Shown one piece after another: positions 29,465 through 39,800 of a stretch of 64,000 nucleotides of DNA. The position numbers and the translations under genes are program-made. Below the pieces are notes generated by a model, which saw nothing but the letters and a program-made list of their open reading frames with translations, was not told the origin of the DNA and searched no databases. Position 1 is the first letter of the stretch, and every line of letters starts with the position of its first letter. Source of the stretch: Anodontia alba (Eukaryota > Mollusca > Bivalvia > Lucinida > Lucinidae); assembly GCA_964016985.1 (NCBI GenBank), contig OZ024835.1, positions 68,588,812 to 68,652,811 of the forward strand. Direction: 5' to 3'.

Positions 29465-30530
29465 CCGTTTGATATATTTGGATGTAATCTCCTGACGGAA
29501 GAAATTGAATTTGTAGACTGATTCATGAGTTCTATAGGAAGAAAAAAATATTTATCGTCACAATTAATATTGTTGAAGTAAATTTTCTGGAAAGTTATAG
29601 AAAAAAGAAGCATTCGAACAAATTTGCTGACAGAAGAAATTGGATTTGTAAGCCGATTTTCGCATTTATCAGGAAGAAAATCATATAACTCCGGAATTAC
29701 TATTGTATAACGAAATTTTGACAGACAGTTACAGAAAAGACAAATATCTGTTGACAGAAGAAATGGGATATATAGACTGATTCATGTATCTATCTGGAAG
29801 AAAAATCATAAAACTCCTCAATTAACCCTGAAAGCACTAAGCAGCTTTGTAGCGGACAATATTTTAAAATTGATTTTGTTATTTTTCAGATAAAATTAAG
29901 ATTTGGCATTCCACGTGAATCGTCTGCAATCACATGGAATGTCAAGCCTTATTTTCTCTGAAAAATAAACAAAACACATAAAAAATAAATAAATATATAT
30001 AAATCAATAAATAGATCAATAATAATAAACTAATAGTTATAATAATTATAATAGTAATAAATAAAAAGTAAAAAAATATCAACAAATAAAAATATGAAAT
30101 ATAAGAATATAATGAAAAGTAGAAAAAATGAATAAATAGATTAAAATCAATCAATCAATCATTCATTGATTGAATGAATGAATGAATAAATGAATAAATG
30201 AATTAATAAATGTATCAATCAATCAATCCATCAATCAGTCAATTATTTATTGATTGATTGATTCATTCATTCATTGAATGAATGAATGAATGAATTAGTT
30301 AATGAATGAATGAATGAATGAATGAATGAATGAATGAATGAATAGTTCATTCATTCACTTGTTCATTTATTTATTTATTTATTCATTCATGCGTTCAATG
30401 AATGAATGAATGAATGCAAAAGAAATGTTGTCTGTTGCAGTTGTGATAAGCGGTTTAAGGTTTAACATTATAGAAATAAATTTTCCTGGAGAGTTACGGA
30501 AAACAAAACTATTCGAACAAATCGTTTTTT
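29465..30530 (+). repeat. ~140-bp tandem repeat interrupted by H' element
   Basis: GACAGAAGAAATTG, GTAGACTGATTCATG and GGAAGAAAAATCATA recur about three times before 29822. The interrupted fourth unit resumes at 30462 (TTAACATTATAGAAATAAAT, GAGAGTTACGGAAAAC). Confidence 0.75.
29826..30461. mobile_element. H' element with expanded AAAT/AATG tracts, TTAA-flanked
   Basis: TTAA at 29822-29825 and 30462-30465. Ends CCCTGAAAGCACTAAGCAGC and AAGCGGTTTAAGGT. Hairpin arms GGCATTCCACGTGAATCG and complement. The rest is AAAT and then AATG/CATT tetranucleotide repeats, which fold back on themselves. Confidence 0.8.
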
Positions 30531-30632
30531 CACCCGTGACCAATCAATATGAACGCCTCTGACAGCTACATGTAACAATTGTTTTGTTCCACAAACTATT
30601 CTGAAAAAAAAAGAAAAAAAAAAAAAGAAGAA

Positions 30633-30723
30633 ATGTTTAGAAAGAAGCAGGCGATGTTCTGGAGAAGTTATTTTCTGATTGTTCTGAGCATTCTCATATG
30701 GGAAATAGCAGGAAAAAGTACAG
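30633..30723 (+). CDS. Possible first exon encoding a signal peptide
   Basis: From ATG at 30633 it encodes MFRKKQAMFWRSYFLIVLSI and LIWEIAGKST: a basic n-region, a ~14-residue hydrophobic stretch and a polar c-region. It ends at a donor-like ACAG|GTCAGA (exon end 30723, phase 1). Phase-1 signal exons commonly join extracellular modules. No downstream exon was identified and a poly-A-rich stretch lies just upstream, so this could be chance. Confidence 0.3.
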
Positions 30724-30774
30724 GTCAGATCAATATTTTATTATTTATGATAGAGCCGGGACAGGTGAAAATGG

Positions 30775-31040
30775 ATCTTCCGCGCGTGTGCGGACAATGA
30801 AGGCCCAGATCAGACTGCGCCTCCGCGCAGTCTGATCAGGGCCTTAATTGTGCGCTTACAGTCATTGGATACTACAGAATATATGAATGGACAGAAAAAT
30901 CCCGCATGATACTTCGCGCATGCGCAGGATGATTTGAGTCTGCGCAGTTTGCGCATGTTCTGAGGCACGTTTTCGCCTGGGGAGGTCCAATTAATCCGTA
31001 ACAGATGAAAAGGGACCTTCGGGGCAGATGCAAACAGTGA
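30775..31040. mobile_element. E-family repeat, long form
   Basis: CGTGTGCGGACAATGAAGGC, a perfect hairpin CAGATCAGACTGCGCCTCCG with complement, GTGCGCTTACAGTCATTGG, then ATACTTCGCGCATGCGCAGG and CTGAGGCACGTTTTCGCCTG. Confidence 0.75.
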
Positions 31041-31222
31041 AGGCACAGATCAGCCTGTGCATACCCTAGAAATACCCTGTATACCCAAGAAATTCATATT
31101 AGAATATTTTTTGGTATACAATATGCTTTTAGTGTCGTTGAATTTTATGTATGTGTCTTTGTCTTTACTATAATTCTAACTCTAAAGTACATGTATTCTT
31201 TTTTTTTTCTTTCTTTTTTTTT

Positions 31223-31402
31223 ACTTGGCAGGCTTAGTCCTCTAAGCGGTTAACCAGTAGATTTGTTTACTGGGCAGGCTTAGTCCTTTAAGCGGTTAAC
31301 CAGTAGAGTTGTTTGCAGGGCAGGCTTAGTCCTTTAAGCGGTTAACCAGTAAATTTGTTTACTGGGCAGGCTTAGTCCTTTAAGCGGTTAACCAGTAGGG
31401 GC
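31223..31402 (-). repeat. 46-bp tandem repeat derived from SINE-1
   Basis: Four copies of GGCAGGCTTAGTCCTTTAAG CGGTTAACCAGTA spaced by 46 bp (starts 31227, 31273, 31319, 31365). The unit equals the middle of SINE-1, so an internal SINE segment was locally amplified. Confidence 0.85.
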
Positions 31403-31506
31403 AACATTCAGAGGCCTGACAGGCCCCAAGTGTCTCGTGTTATATGTATTTTGACTAGGAAAGCAAACCACGCTATTTTGTAGTTTTTTTTTAATATAAA
31501 CTTATT

Positions 31507-31779
31507 CATAACGAAAACATTCCATATTCAAATATACTGAAAATTTTACCACCAAAAAAAAAGACAATTTTCAGGTAAAAAATTCTGATATTTTTCATAT
31601 TTCTGCTTAAAACATAGATTGTGGATACTCGTTAGAACCGCCTCGGTTCTAACGAGTACCCACAATCTATGTTCCGAGCAGAAATAAGAAAAATAATGCA
31701 TACCCCTGTAAAACCCAGTTTTACTATATAAAAGTTGGGTTTAAGGGGGTCAAAATTATATAGGCATGTTTTCGTAATG
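31507..31779 (+). mobile_element. MITE-B with shortened core
   Basis: CATAACGAAAACATTCC to GGCATGTTTTCGTAATG. The core reads AGAACCGCCTCGGTTCTAAC, with ~6 central bases lost but pairing retained. Confidence 0.8.
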
Positions 31780-31814
31780 GTTTTTAACTTTAATCATCAT
31801 ATAAATTACAATAA

Positions 31815-32003
31815 TTTATTGGCTCTCAGTATCTCAAATACTGATAATTCAAACTACTTTTAAAGTAAAACTAAATACAAGTAAAGGACACTATGTGATC
31901 AGTTTGCTATTTGTTCCTTACTTGCCAACTTCTCAAAGTACTGTTACCTCAAACTAGACATTCTTGTCCCTTGAAGTTTGAGATAGCAAGAGTCGATTGT
32001 ATT
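31815..32003 (+). mobile_element. MITE-C, old copy without core
   Basis: GGCTCTCAGTATCTCAAATA and GAGATAGCAAGAGTCGATTG preserve the arms. The AGGAGAAATTGCTCC core is missing. Confidence 0.55.
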
Positions 32004-32009
32004 GTTAGG

Positions 32010-32320
32010 TTAGAAGTCAGGAGTAAGAAGTTATAAGTCAGAACTAGGAAGTTAGAAGTTAGAAGTAAGACATCATGGAAATAGAATTTTTTTTTTTTTT
32101 TTTTTTTTTTTTTATTTGAGTTGAGGTTTTACGACACAGTCAACACATTGGCGTCATGTCGAGCGCGGTCAGTTTACCTAACCACACATTTTTTCCTTGG
32201 CAGGGGTAGTCCTCTAAACGGTTATCAGTACTTGTGTACATTATTTCGCCAGAAAAAAAACTAAAATAGAAGAAGCCTTGAAGTTAGAAGTCATAAGTTG
32301 TAGTGTTAAGTTAGGAGTCC
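32010..32320. repeat. TTAGAAGT-rich repeat interrupted by SINE-1
   Basis: Variants of GTTAGAAGT and AGTAAGAAGTTATAAG fill 32010-32080 and resume at 32275-32320, with a SINE-1 between. Confidence 0.6.
32079..32271 (-). mobile_element. SINE-1, 5' truncated, with poly-T end
   Basis: AAATAGAA occurs at 32079-32086 and 32264-32271. A ~27-nt T run (minus-strand poly-A tail) is followed by GAGTTGAGGTTTTACGAC and GTCCTCTAAACGGTTATCAG to TTTCGCCAGAAA. The head is absent. Confidence 0.75.
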
Positions 32321-32394
32321 CAGCAGGACTTCCATATATGCGTGATTTTGACGTTTTCGTTGTCATGCATGTATCAGAAAAGCACGCAAACAAT

Positions 32395-32722
32395 ACAGTT
32401 AACTCTCGTTATCTCGACCTTTCTTATCTCGAATAATCGCTTATCTCTAAGTAAAAATCTTGTCCCTGCCTAAACATAAAAATCTAAAAACAGGTAAAAA
32501 ATATTGTGGAAAAGAGGAGAAAATGCTCCTAAGGAGCAATTTCTCCTCTTTTCCACATTTTCAATATATCTCTAACTTCAAGAGTCCAAATACATATAAA
32601 TTTGTTGTGGTTGTGCAAATTATTGTTTCCTCAATTCTGCAAATCTGATATGTCGAGGTACGGATATATCGAAGTATTTTAGAAAGTCCCTTGGAATTCG
32701 AGATAACGAGAGTCGACTGTAT
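32395..32722 (+). mobile_element. MITE-C, complete
   Basis: ACAGTTAACTCTCGTTATCT to GATAACGAGAGTCGACTG. Core AGAGGAGAAAATGCTCC with complement. Confidence 0.85.
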
Positions 32723-32990
32723 ATGTAAGCTGTAAATAGTAATTTTGGAAAAGGCTGCAGGATAATACTGAGTTTTCTCAAATTATAAAAGGCCTTTCAT
32801 AAACTTACTATATGGAGCTATGTTTCAGCCACATTCGGCCTGCCTTAAAGGACCATATTCAAAAGGGCTAGCTTGTAGTGAACCTTTTTAGAATAGAGCA
32901 AATACTGGTATTAGTCTTAGCAGGACTCGATACCAAAGGTATTTAGTTCATAAACTACACCGCTTCTTGTGTGCATGGAATACAACATCT

Positions 32991-33237
32991 GGGCCCAGTT
33001 GTTCAAAACTAACGATGTCGTTAGTTAACGATTCGTTAAAATTTACATCGAGTGATATGCAAATATTCTGATATTTTTTGCTGAAAAAAAAATGTGAGTA
33101 GCTTTTGCAGTGCAAAAGCTACTCACATTTTTTCAGCAAAAAATACCAGAATATTGTGTATTGAATCCGCTAAAACAGTTAACGAAATGACCCTTAACGA
33201 GCTCGTTAAGCTAACGACGCTTTGAACAACCGGGCCC
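32991..33237. mobile_element. MITE-F, complete
   Basis: GGGCCCAGTTGTTCAAAAC and GCTTTGAACAACCGGGCCC. Core GTGAGTAGCTTTTGCA with complement. Confidence 0.85.
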
Positions 33238-33335
33238 TGAATGGCTGATAATTCATGCATAGTCTGGCAACAAAGTTTGATACTTAGACTGACCCCACTT
33301 GGACCAAATTAACGGACCACCTTAGTTTATTCTAT

Positions 33336-35100
33336 AACCAAGTTTTACTTCGAAGTATTTTGATTACTTATAACTCTGCAGCCGCCAAGAAAAAAAAAAA
33401 AAAAAAAAAAAACTTTTCATGTTTGGTATGGAGGTACCTGGGAGGGTTCTCTTCCATTCTACATGTATGAACCCTTGGGTTATGCCACAGGGCGGGGCTA
33501 GAGGTCAAAATCAAGGACACCGCAATAAAGTAGTACTTTGCAGTTTGCATCACGAAAACACGCCTATATAATTTTGACCCCCTTAAACCCCACTTTTATA
33601 TAGTAAAACCGGGGTTTACAGGGGTATACATTATTTTTCTTATTTCTGCTCAAAAACATTTATTGTGGGTACTCGTTAGAACCGCCTCGCCCAGGCGGTT
33701 CTAACGAGTACCTACAATCTTTGTTTTGAGCAGAAATATGAAAAATATCAGAATTTTTATGTGAATTTTTTTCATTTTTTGGTGGTAAAATTTCCAGTAT
33801 ATTTGAATAGCCGTGTTTTCGTAATGGTTTATACAAATAACCTCTTATTATACCCATAGCATACGAAGTATGCCGAAGGGGTATATAGTTTTCGTCCGTT
33901 CCGTTAGTCCGTTCGTTCGTCCGTCCGTCTGTCCATCCTTCCGTCCGTCTGTCCGGATGTGATTCCGTCCGTTAACCCTTTTTATAACCAAGTTTTACTT
34001 CGAAGTTTTTGATTACTTTTAACTCTGCAGTCACTAATCAAAAATTTTTCATATTTGGTATGGGGGTACCTGGGATGGTTCTCTTTTATTCTAGTCAAGA
34101 CCCAGGGCGGGGCTAGAGGTCAAAATCTAGGACACCCCAATAAAGTAGTATATTGTAGTTTGTTAATACAAACAACCTCTTATTAAAGGATGTGTATCAG
34201 ACATGTTTATTACATCAACATTCAGTGTAATAAGGTCAAGGTTATTGTGACCTTATTTTCATGATTCAGTGATTTTGACATCTATTTTGAAGCCTATTTC
34301 ATGGATTAATGCCTCAATAAAGTAGTATGTTGCAGTTTGTTTATACAAACAACTTCTTAAAGAAGGATGAGCATCAGACATGTTTATCACATCAACATTC
34401 TGTGTAATAAGGTCAAGGTCATTGTGATCATATTTTCATGCTCCAGCGATTTTGCCTAATATCTTGAAGACTATTCCATGGATTAATGTCGTACTTGGAA
34501 TATTGATTCTGTGTGACAACACGATCGACAGCATAACAAATGTAGGTCACCTTAACCTATATTTTATGGTCCAGTAATTTTGCCTCATATCTTGAATGTT
34601 TTATGATGTATGAATAACATTATTTGGGATTATGAATTAGTATGATCGACCAATGTAGGTCACTGTAACCTATATTTCATAGTCCAGTGATTTTTATATT
34701 ACATCTTGAAGACAATTTGATGTATTACTATCATATTTTGGGATATTGTGACCTATATTTCATAGCTCTGATTTTGTTTTATATCTCCAACTATTTGATA
34801 CCTAAATGTCAAATTTACATATAATGACACAGTGTGACCCAAACTTTCACCTTAAAGTAAATATAAATCAGTATGACCTTTATTTCATGGTCTAAAAATT
34901 TTGCTTAATATCTTTTAGATTATGTAATGGATTAACATTATAGTTGGTATAATGCATCAGTGTGACCATCAGATTAATTTCTCAAGTATATGTAGGTCAG
35001 TGACCTATATTTTATGGCCCAGCAAACTTGCTTCATGTCTTGAAGACTAATTACTCCAGGAAAGTTGTACTTGGGATGATAGATCAGTGTCATCAGAGAC
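33336..35100 (+). repeat. Degenerate tandem repeat field with nested MITE-B
   Basis: ATAACCAAGTTTTACTTCGA, GGTACCTGGGAGGGTTCTC and GGGCGGGGCTAGAGGTCAAA occur at 33336-33547 and again at 33976-34163. A CGTCCGTCCGT-rich stretch lies between. From 34190 the ~170-bp theme (AATAAGGTCAAGGTCATTGT, TTTTGCCTAATATCTTGAAG) decays toward 35060. Confidence 0.75.
33548..33826 (-). mobile_element. MITE-B nested in a tandem repeat
   Basis: CATCACGAAAACACGCCTAT to GCCGTGTTTTCGTAATG. The host reads GCAGTTTG before and GTTTATACAAATAACC after. The uninterrupted relative at 34155 reads GTAGTTTGTTAATACAAAC, so target duplication is at most about 1-3 bp. Confidence 0.85.
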
Positions 35101-35454
35101 TGACATTGTAAACTATATCTTGCCTTATATCATTGTCATTAACTTTAAAATATTTTATAATTATGAAATGGCGCCGGCCGTGGGTATTCGTGACCCTCTG
35201 GGCACTTGCTCTAGTATAAGGCTCTTTTGAAACTTTTTTTCTGGTCAGAATGTTAATCAGAATTTTTATTTTTGACACGTCAAATGACATTCATTCTACA
35301 GGACTGTAACTGATTAATGCGTTTCGAACAATTTTCCGGGTTCCCTAGGTGATTGGAATTAACCAAAGTAATTAATCTGAAAACAGTAGATGAGCGGACA
35401 GCGGGGCATCAAGTAGCTTATTTCTATTTGATTATCATATAAGGTCGAATGAAG
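35101..35454. other. No gene recognised
   Basis: Mixed AT-rich sequence. No repeat family or exon could be assigned. Confidence 0.35.
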
Positions 35455-35680
35455 TGTCAGAAATTGTACCTTCGGACATGTGCACCCAGCGAAGATTCAG
35501 GTCAGACTGCGCAGTTGCGCAGTCTGACCAGAATCTTCACTGGTGCATTTTGAATAGCCAAGACTACAAAGTTTCTTCATGTGGACAACGGAGACTGATC
35601 AGACTGTTGATGCGCAGGATTATTTGAGTCTTCGTTCGACGCATACGTCAGAAGGGACGTATTGCGGCTCAAATACAACG
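35455..35680. mobile_element. E-family repeats
   Basis: TGTGCACCCAGCGAAGATTC with a hairpin CAGACTGCGCAGTTGCGCAG, then CTGATCAGACTGTTGATGCG and ACGTCAGAAGGGACG. Confidence 0.65.
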
Positions 35681-35760
35681 CATTTGAAGGTTCTTTTCGA
35701 ACATGTTCAAATGTTACAATGAAGATGTGTTTTCCTTGGACTGTTTGCATCACTTTATAT

Positions 35761-36036
35761 AAAACGTGTACTTCTAAGCCCGTACTCTAGATTATAAAAT
35801 GTGTACTTCTAAGCCCGTACTCTAGATTATAAAATGTGTACCTCTAAGCCCGTACTCTAGATTATAAAATGTGTACTTCTAAGCCCGTACTCTAGATTAT
35901 AAAATGTGTATTTCTAAGCCCGTACTCTAGATTATGAATGTGTATTTCTAAGCCCGTACTCTAGATTATAAAATGTGTACTTCTAAGCCCGTACTCTAGA
36001 TTATAAAATGTGTACTTCTAAGCCTGTACTCTAGAC
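35761..36036 (+). repeat. 35-bp minisatellite, 8 copies
   Basis: Unit AAAATGTGTACTTCTAAGCC followed by CGTACTCTAGATTAT. Copies are almost identical; one is a base short at ~35937. High homogeneity implies recent expansion. Confidence 0.95.
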
Positions 36037-36160
36037 GAGACAAATTTACTACAATAATTTATTGATATTTTTTTTTATTTCTCTATGAAAACAAATATTT
36101 TTGGTTCTCAAAAGAAACGCCTCTATTTCCCTAAGCGCATATTCTCTGACCCGGGACATC

Positions 36161-36808
36161 AAGTCGAACTTCAATGGCTCGAACGTCTTTGGAACCCTGG
36201 AAAAATGTTCGAGACATGGGTAGTTCGAGCCACTGAGGATTAATCATGGCGCCAGGTCAGGAAGCAAATGGCGATGGTTTATAAAAATGTTTTCAATCCT
36301 CTATACAATATCAGTCTGTTGAGTGTACGCATTAGAATTGTATCAACGAGGCAACTCTAATGAGTACACACAACATACAATTTCATAGCAAAATAAGAAA
36401 ATTTCCTTAACCCCTAAAACGCCAAGAAAACCTGCATCTGAAAATGTCGTCTGTTTATGTCGTCTGCTGAATATTCTTGCAAACTTTTCAAACCTATTTT
36501 TTTGCATGCCGGCAAACAGTGTGGACCCAGATCAGACTGCTCCCAGAGGAGCAGTCTGATCTAGGTCCAAACTGCAAACAGTGTGGACCCAGATCAGACT
36601 GCTCCCAGAGGAGCAGTCTGATCTGGGTCCAGACTGTTTGCAAAAATGACATTTAAAATCACAAGCAGATGACAAAGCAGACGACAATTGTTGTGACTGG
36701 CAGTTTAAGGGTTAAAGTTTGTTTTCTGGAGCTATTGGAGGAATTTCGTAGTGACTCAAACACAAGTTCGTATCAGCCATCGGTGTTCTAGCTATCGGGG
36801 TTTGACTG
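36161..36808 (+). mobile_element. MITE-A interrupted by a D/H' element
   Basis: AAGTCGAACTTCAATGGCTC to TAGCTATCGGGGTTTGACTG. The core is weakened (ATTAGAATTGTATCAACGAG). The right arm is split at TTAA by the element at 36411-36711. Confidence 0.8.
36411..36711. mobile_element. D/H' element with two tandem hairpin cores, TTAA-flanked
   Basis: TTAA at 36407-36410 and 36712-36715. Ends CCCCTAAAACGCCAAG and CTGGCAGTTTAAGGG. Contains two successive D cores (36512-36574 and 36574-36641) with an AGACTGCTCCCAGAGGAGCA centre. The empty site is CCTTAAATATTTG in other MITE-A copies. Confidence 0.85.
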
Positions 36809-37013
36809 TATATAGAATTACGCTAACTTTAATGTAACAGATTTAAGCGATATTAAATTAAGACTGTCTCAGAAGACATTAATTTAAACGACCCAGCAAC
36901 TGAAGGCAATAAAAGAGTCGTGACATAAAACAAGGCATCTCATGTCACATCCGAACAAGCACATCACAACATGACCTTTCACATAAGGTCTGAGATCCCA
37001 AGGTTCATTCCTC

Positions 37014-37251
37014 TTAGAATCTGTTTATCTTCACTACAGCTTGTGTTAGTGCCGTGTGAAGAACGTAAGACGTCTCTTTGTACTTCGTTTTAGTGTTGTT
37101 TATATTTTCTGGTCCTTTGTGATCAATAAGCCAATTCCACGATGTTTGAATCTGACTCCGGTCCATACCGTTCACTTGTTGTCTATCAACCTCTTCAACC
37201 CTGAGTTTCTGAAACAGACTCTTCCATATCTGCATTTGGACACATCCATTG
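37014..37251 (-). CDS. Candidate 3' terminal exon, unknown protein
   Basis: On the minus strand a strong acceptor (AATCTTTTTTGGCAG, ending 37252) opens into a 78-codon frame (phase 1, first complete codon AAT) ending in TAA at 37014-37016. The peptide has natural composition, for example IWKSLFQKLRVEEVDRQQ and SWNWLIDHKGPENINNTK. I recognise no family. A D hairpin lies 40 bp upstream in the presumed intron. No poly-A signal was seen close by. The opposite strand is also open for 82 codons, which lowers confidence. Confidence 0.3.
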
Positions 37252-37290
37252 CTGCCAAAAAAGATTACAGTTTTAAATCTCGAACTGAAT

Positions 37291-37360
37291 GTCAAATAGT
37301 GTAGAACCTGATGAGACAGCTCATTATGAGCCGTCTCATCTGGATCTAAATTGTTTGACA
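37291..37360. mobile_element. D hairpin with GAGACAGCTC centre
   Basis: GTCAAATAGTGTAGAACC, TGATGAGACAGCTCATTATG, AGCCGTCTCATCTGG, TTGTTTGACA. Matches the core type at 46649. Confidence 0.7.
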
Positions 37361-37904
37361 AAGTGTCTATCTTGGTCTACAAGACTGAGAAGAATATCTT
37401 GGACGTATAAGGCCTTTTTCCACACAGCACTTTTTCTTAATGGCGTAATATTCTCCTGTTCTTCAAGAATGGAGGACAGACCTGCAATAAAATGGGCATA
37501 TTTGGAACTCTTCAGGCAAAAGAAACCCTAAAGAATTATGATATCCGCCATTTTGTCTCATTCGATAGAGGAGATAACCTTTGTTTTCTTCGCCTACACC
37601 AAGCAAATTTTAGCTGAAATATTTAAAAGAATATGTTTAGATTCATTTAATTCTAATAATGAGCATTAGAACAGCTTAATCCTTCTTCCTAAAAGTTTAG
37701 ATATTAAAAATCTTGGCAATGTTTCAAGCTTTGCCAATTGATAAATGATTAATCTACATCGATAAAAACCGAGGAAGGTACCTCCTTGGAGGGAATACAG
37801 TGGCGGCTGTGACGTCAGCCGGTTCGTCTTTATGGGAACAGTAAAGGTGCAGATCTGTCTTTGCCATACATCTATATATTCTTCAGTATCCAATGATTCT
37901 GTAA

Positions 37905-37975
37905 GCGGAAAGCGAAGGTCCGGATCAGACTGCGCATGCGCGCACTCTGATCCGGGTCTTCGCTTTTCGCACAGC
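37905..37975. mobile_element. E-family hairpin
   Basis: GCGAAGGTCCGGATCAGACT, GCGCATGCGCGC, then AGTCTGATCC-type complement and TCTTCGCTTTTCGC. Confidence 0.7.
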
Positions 37976-38059
37976 CTCTAAGGCACAAGTACATGTGTCG
38001 CGGTTGAAACCTACAGATGTCAATAAATAACGGCTCGCAATGTCACGCTCGAGTCTTAC

Positions 38060-38294
38060 CTTTTACCACTCTCAAGGCTGATTCAACAGACAACAAATTT
38101 ATATTTTTTTCTCCCCCAACCTCCCCTCTCCCCCCCACCCTCCCTGCCAAGAAAACAGGATTTGACAGTTCATGCAAACCGTCACCCAAAGGAGACAATT
38201 TGCATAAAATGTTAAAACCTGTTTAGTGGGAAAAATAAGCAAATATTTCAGAATGTCGTCTGCTGAAAATTTTACCAAGAGTGCTATGCGTTAA
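38060..38294. mobile_element. MITE-H
   Basis: CTTTTACCACTCTCAAGGC to TTTACCAAGAGTGCTATGCG before TTAA. Core arms GACAGTTCATGCAAACCG and complement, with a C-rich insertion near 38110-38145. Confidence 0.7.
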
Positions 38295-38710
38295 GGAGTG
38301 TGGATCACGTTCATGGGAGTCAAATCTGTCAAATCTTCTTTTATCGCCCTTTTTTTTTTTTTTTTTGAAAAGTGGTTTACTCTAAATGGAGAGAATTTGC
38401 TTCCATAGGTGCCTGCTCTAAAAGGAGAGAACGAGGTCTACTCAACAAGAGGAGAATTCGCTCCCATACCCCTGGCAGCCATGTTTTTGACAAGGCTTGA
38501 AGGCTTCAACGTTAAGGAATGTGGATCACTTTCACGGGAGACAATTCTGTCAGAATTTCTATTAACGCTTTTTTGAAAAGGGGTCTACTCTTAATGGAGA
38601 CAATTTGCTCCCATATGTGCATAGGGGTCTACTCCAAAAGGAGATAACCACTCCAAAAGGAGAGATTTTGCTCAGAGGTCTACTCTCAAAAATGAGCAAA
38701 TTCTCTCGTT
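38295..38710. repeat. Two direct copies of an I-family repeat
   Basis: GGAGTGTGGATCACGTTCAT (38298) and GGAATGTGGATCACTTTCAC (38516) begin two ~220-bp units, each continuing with GAAAAGGGGTCTACTCTTAA-type and GGAGACAATTTGCTCCCAT motifs. A T tract lies at 38350-38366. The second unit ends in TTTGCTCAGAGGTCTACTC. Confidence 0.65.
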
Positions 38711-38980
38711 TCAGAGTAAACATATTTTAAGAAGGAGTTTGGAAAGTAAACCAGAAGTTTTGTAAAACAATGGCAAAATCTTCCAAGAGTATCCAGTCTC
38801 TTTAAACTTGAGATGTTTCGCGTGTTCTCAGGCTGTTGATAGAAGATTGCGTATGAATATTTGATGGTGCTCTTGCATGCTTTTACTAAATTTAGACAAG
38901 TTTGCATCATAAAAGTGTAGAGCAGTCACACGATGCGATCGTCTTACCAATTATCTAGGCCATTTTGACTGCGTAATAAA

Positions 38981-39117
38981 TTAAACTTTACCGCTCTCTG
39001 GGATAATTCGGCAGACGATAAAGTGATGATATTGTTTTCCCAGAAATGTCAAATGCCGTTTTGTGGGGAAAAAATCAGAATGTCTTCTGCTGAAAATTTT
39101 TCCCAGATCGCTAAACA
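38981..39117. mobile_element. MITE-H, shortened
   Basis: TTAA then ACTTTACCGCTCTCTGGG at left and TTTTCCCAGATCGCTAAAC at right. The central hairpin is reduced to GAAATGTCAAATGCCG. Confidence 0.65.
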
Positions 39118-39329
39118 AGGTGTATTTGCGAATCAATGAACTAATTGTTGCGGCGGAACCATTCACACGCCTCCAAACGAAAGATTCAATATGTTATGAG
39201 CTCAGAGGTTACGAGAGTTTGCTTTGGTTTCCAGATTCTCAAACGAATTAAACTGTGATGTTTTAAACAAACTGCAGGGCCAAAGAAATGGTTGTACAGC
39301 ATAATATTTGTGCACAACGGCCTTATATA

Positions 39330-39800
39330 CGTAAAACCTGTGTAAGAGAGCCACCTTCAAGACTGGTTTAAATAGTGGTTGATGTGGAGAACGTTGTCTG
39401 TCTTATAAAGGTACATGTCATGTAATTTTGCTAGCAAAATTACATGACATGTACCTTTATACGAAAACCACCTTTCCACATCAACCACTAAGGTCAATTT
39501 CAAAGGTGGCTGTCTTACACAGGTTTTACTGTAGCAGTTGTTGTCAGCAAAAGTACAATTACATGACATGTACCTTTATAAGACAACCACCTTTCCACAT
39601 CAACCACTAAGGTCAATTTCAAAGGTGGCTGTCTTACACAGGTTTTCCTGTAGCAGCTGTTGTCAGCAAAAGTACAATTACATGACATGTACCTTTATAA
39701 GACAACCACCTTTCCACATCAACCACTAAGGTCAATTTCAAAGGTGGCTGTCTTACGCAGGTTTTACTGTAGCAGTTGTTGTCAGCAAAAGTACAATTAA
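39330..39800. repeat. 119-bp tandem repeat grown from a hairpin element
   Basis: Left element end TAAAACCTGTGTAAGAGAGC and one left arm, a tight hairpin ACATGACATGTACC around 39410-39465, then the right arm (AAGGTCAATTTCAAAGGTGG, CTTACACAGGTTTTACTGTA) repeated about three times with an exact 119-bp period (39482, 39601, 39720). The left arm is single. Confidence 0.85.

Noticed and set aside
33880..33975. CGTCCGTCCGT-rich stretch as a regulatory element
   Set aside because: It is part of a dispersed tandem repeat typical of such genomes; no promoter context.
38686..38910. 74-codon minus-strand frame with an acceptor-like sequence upstream
   Set aside because: The acceptor is weak, the end lies in an I-family repeat, and no family is recognised.
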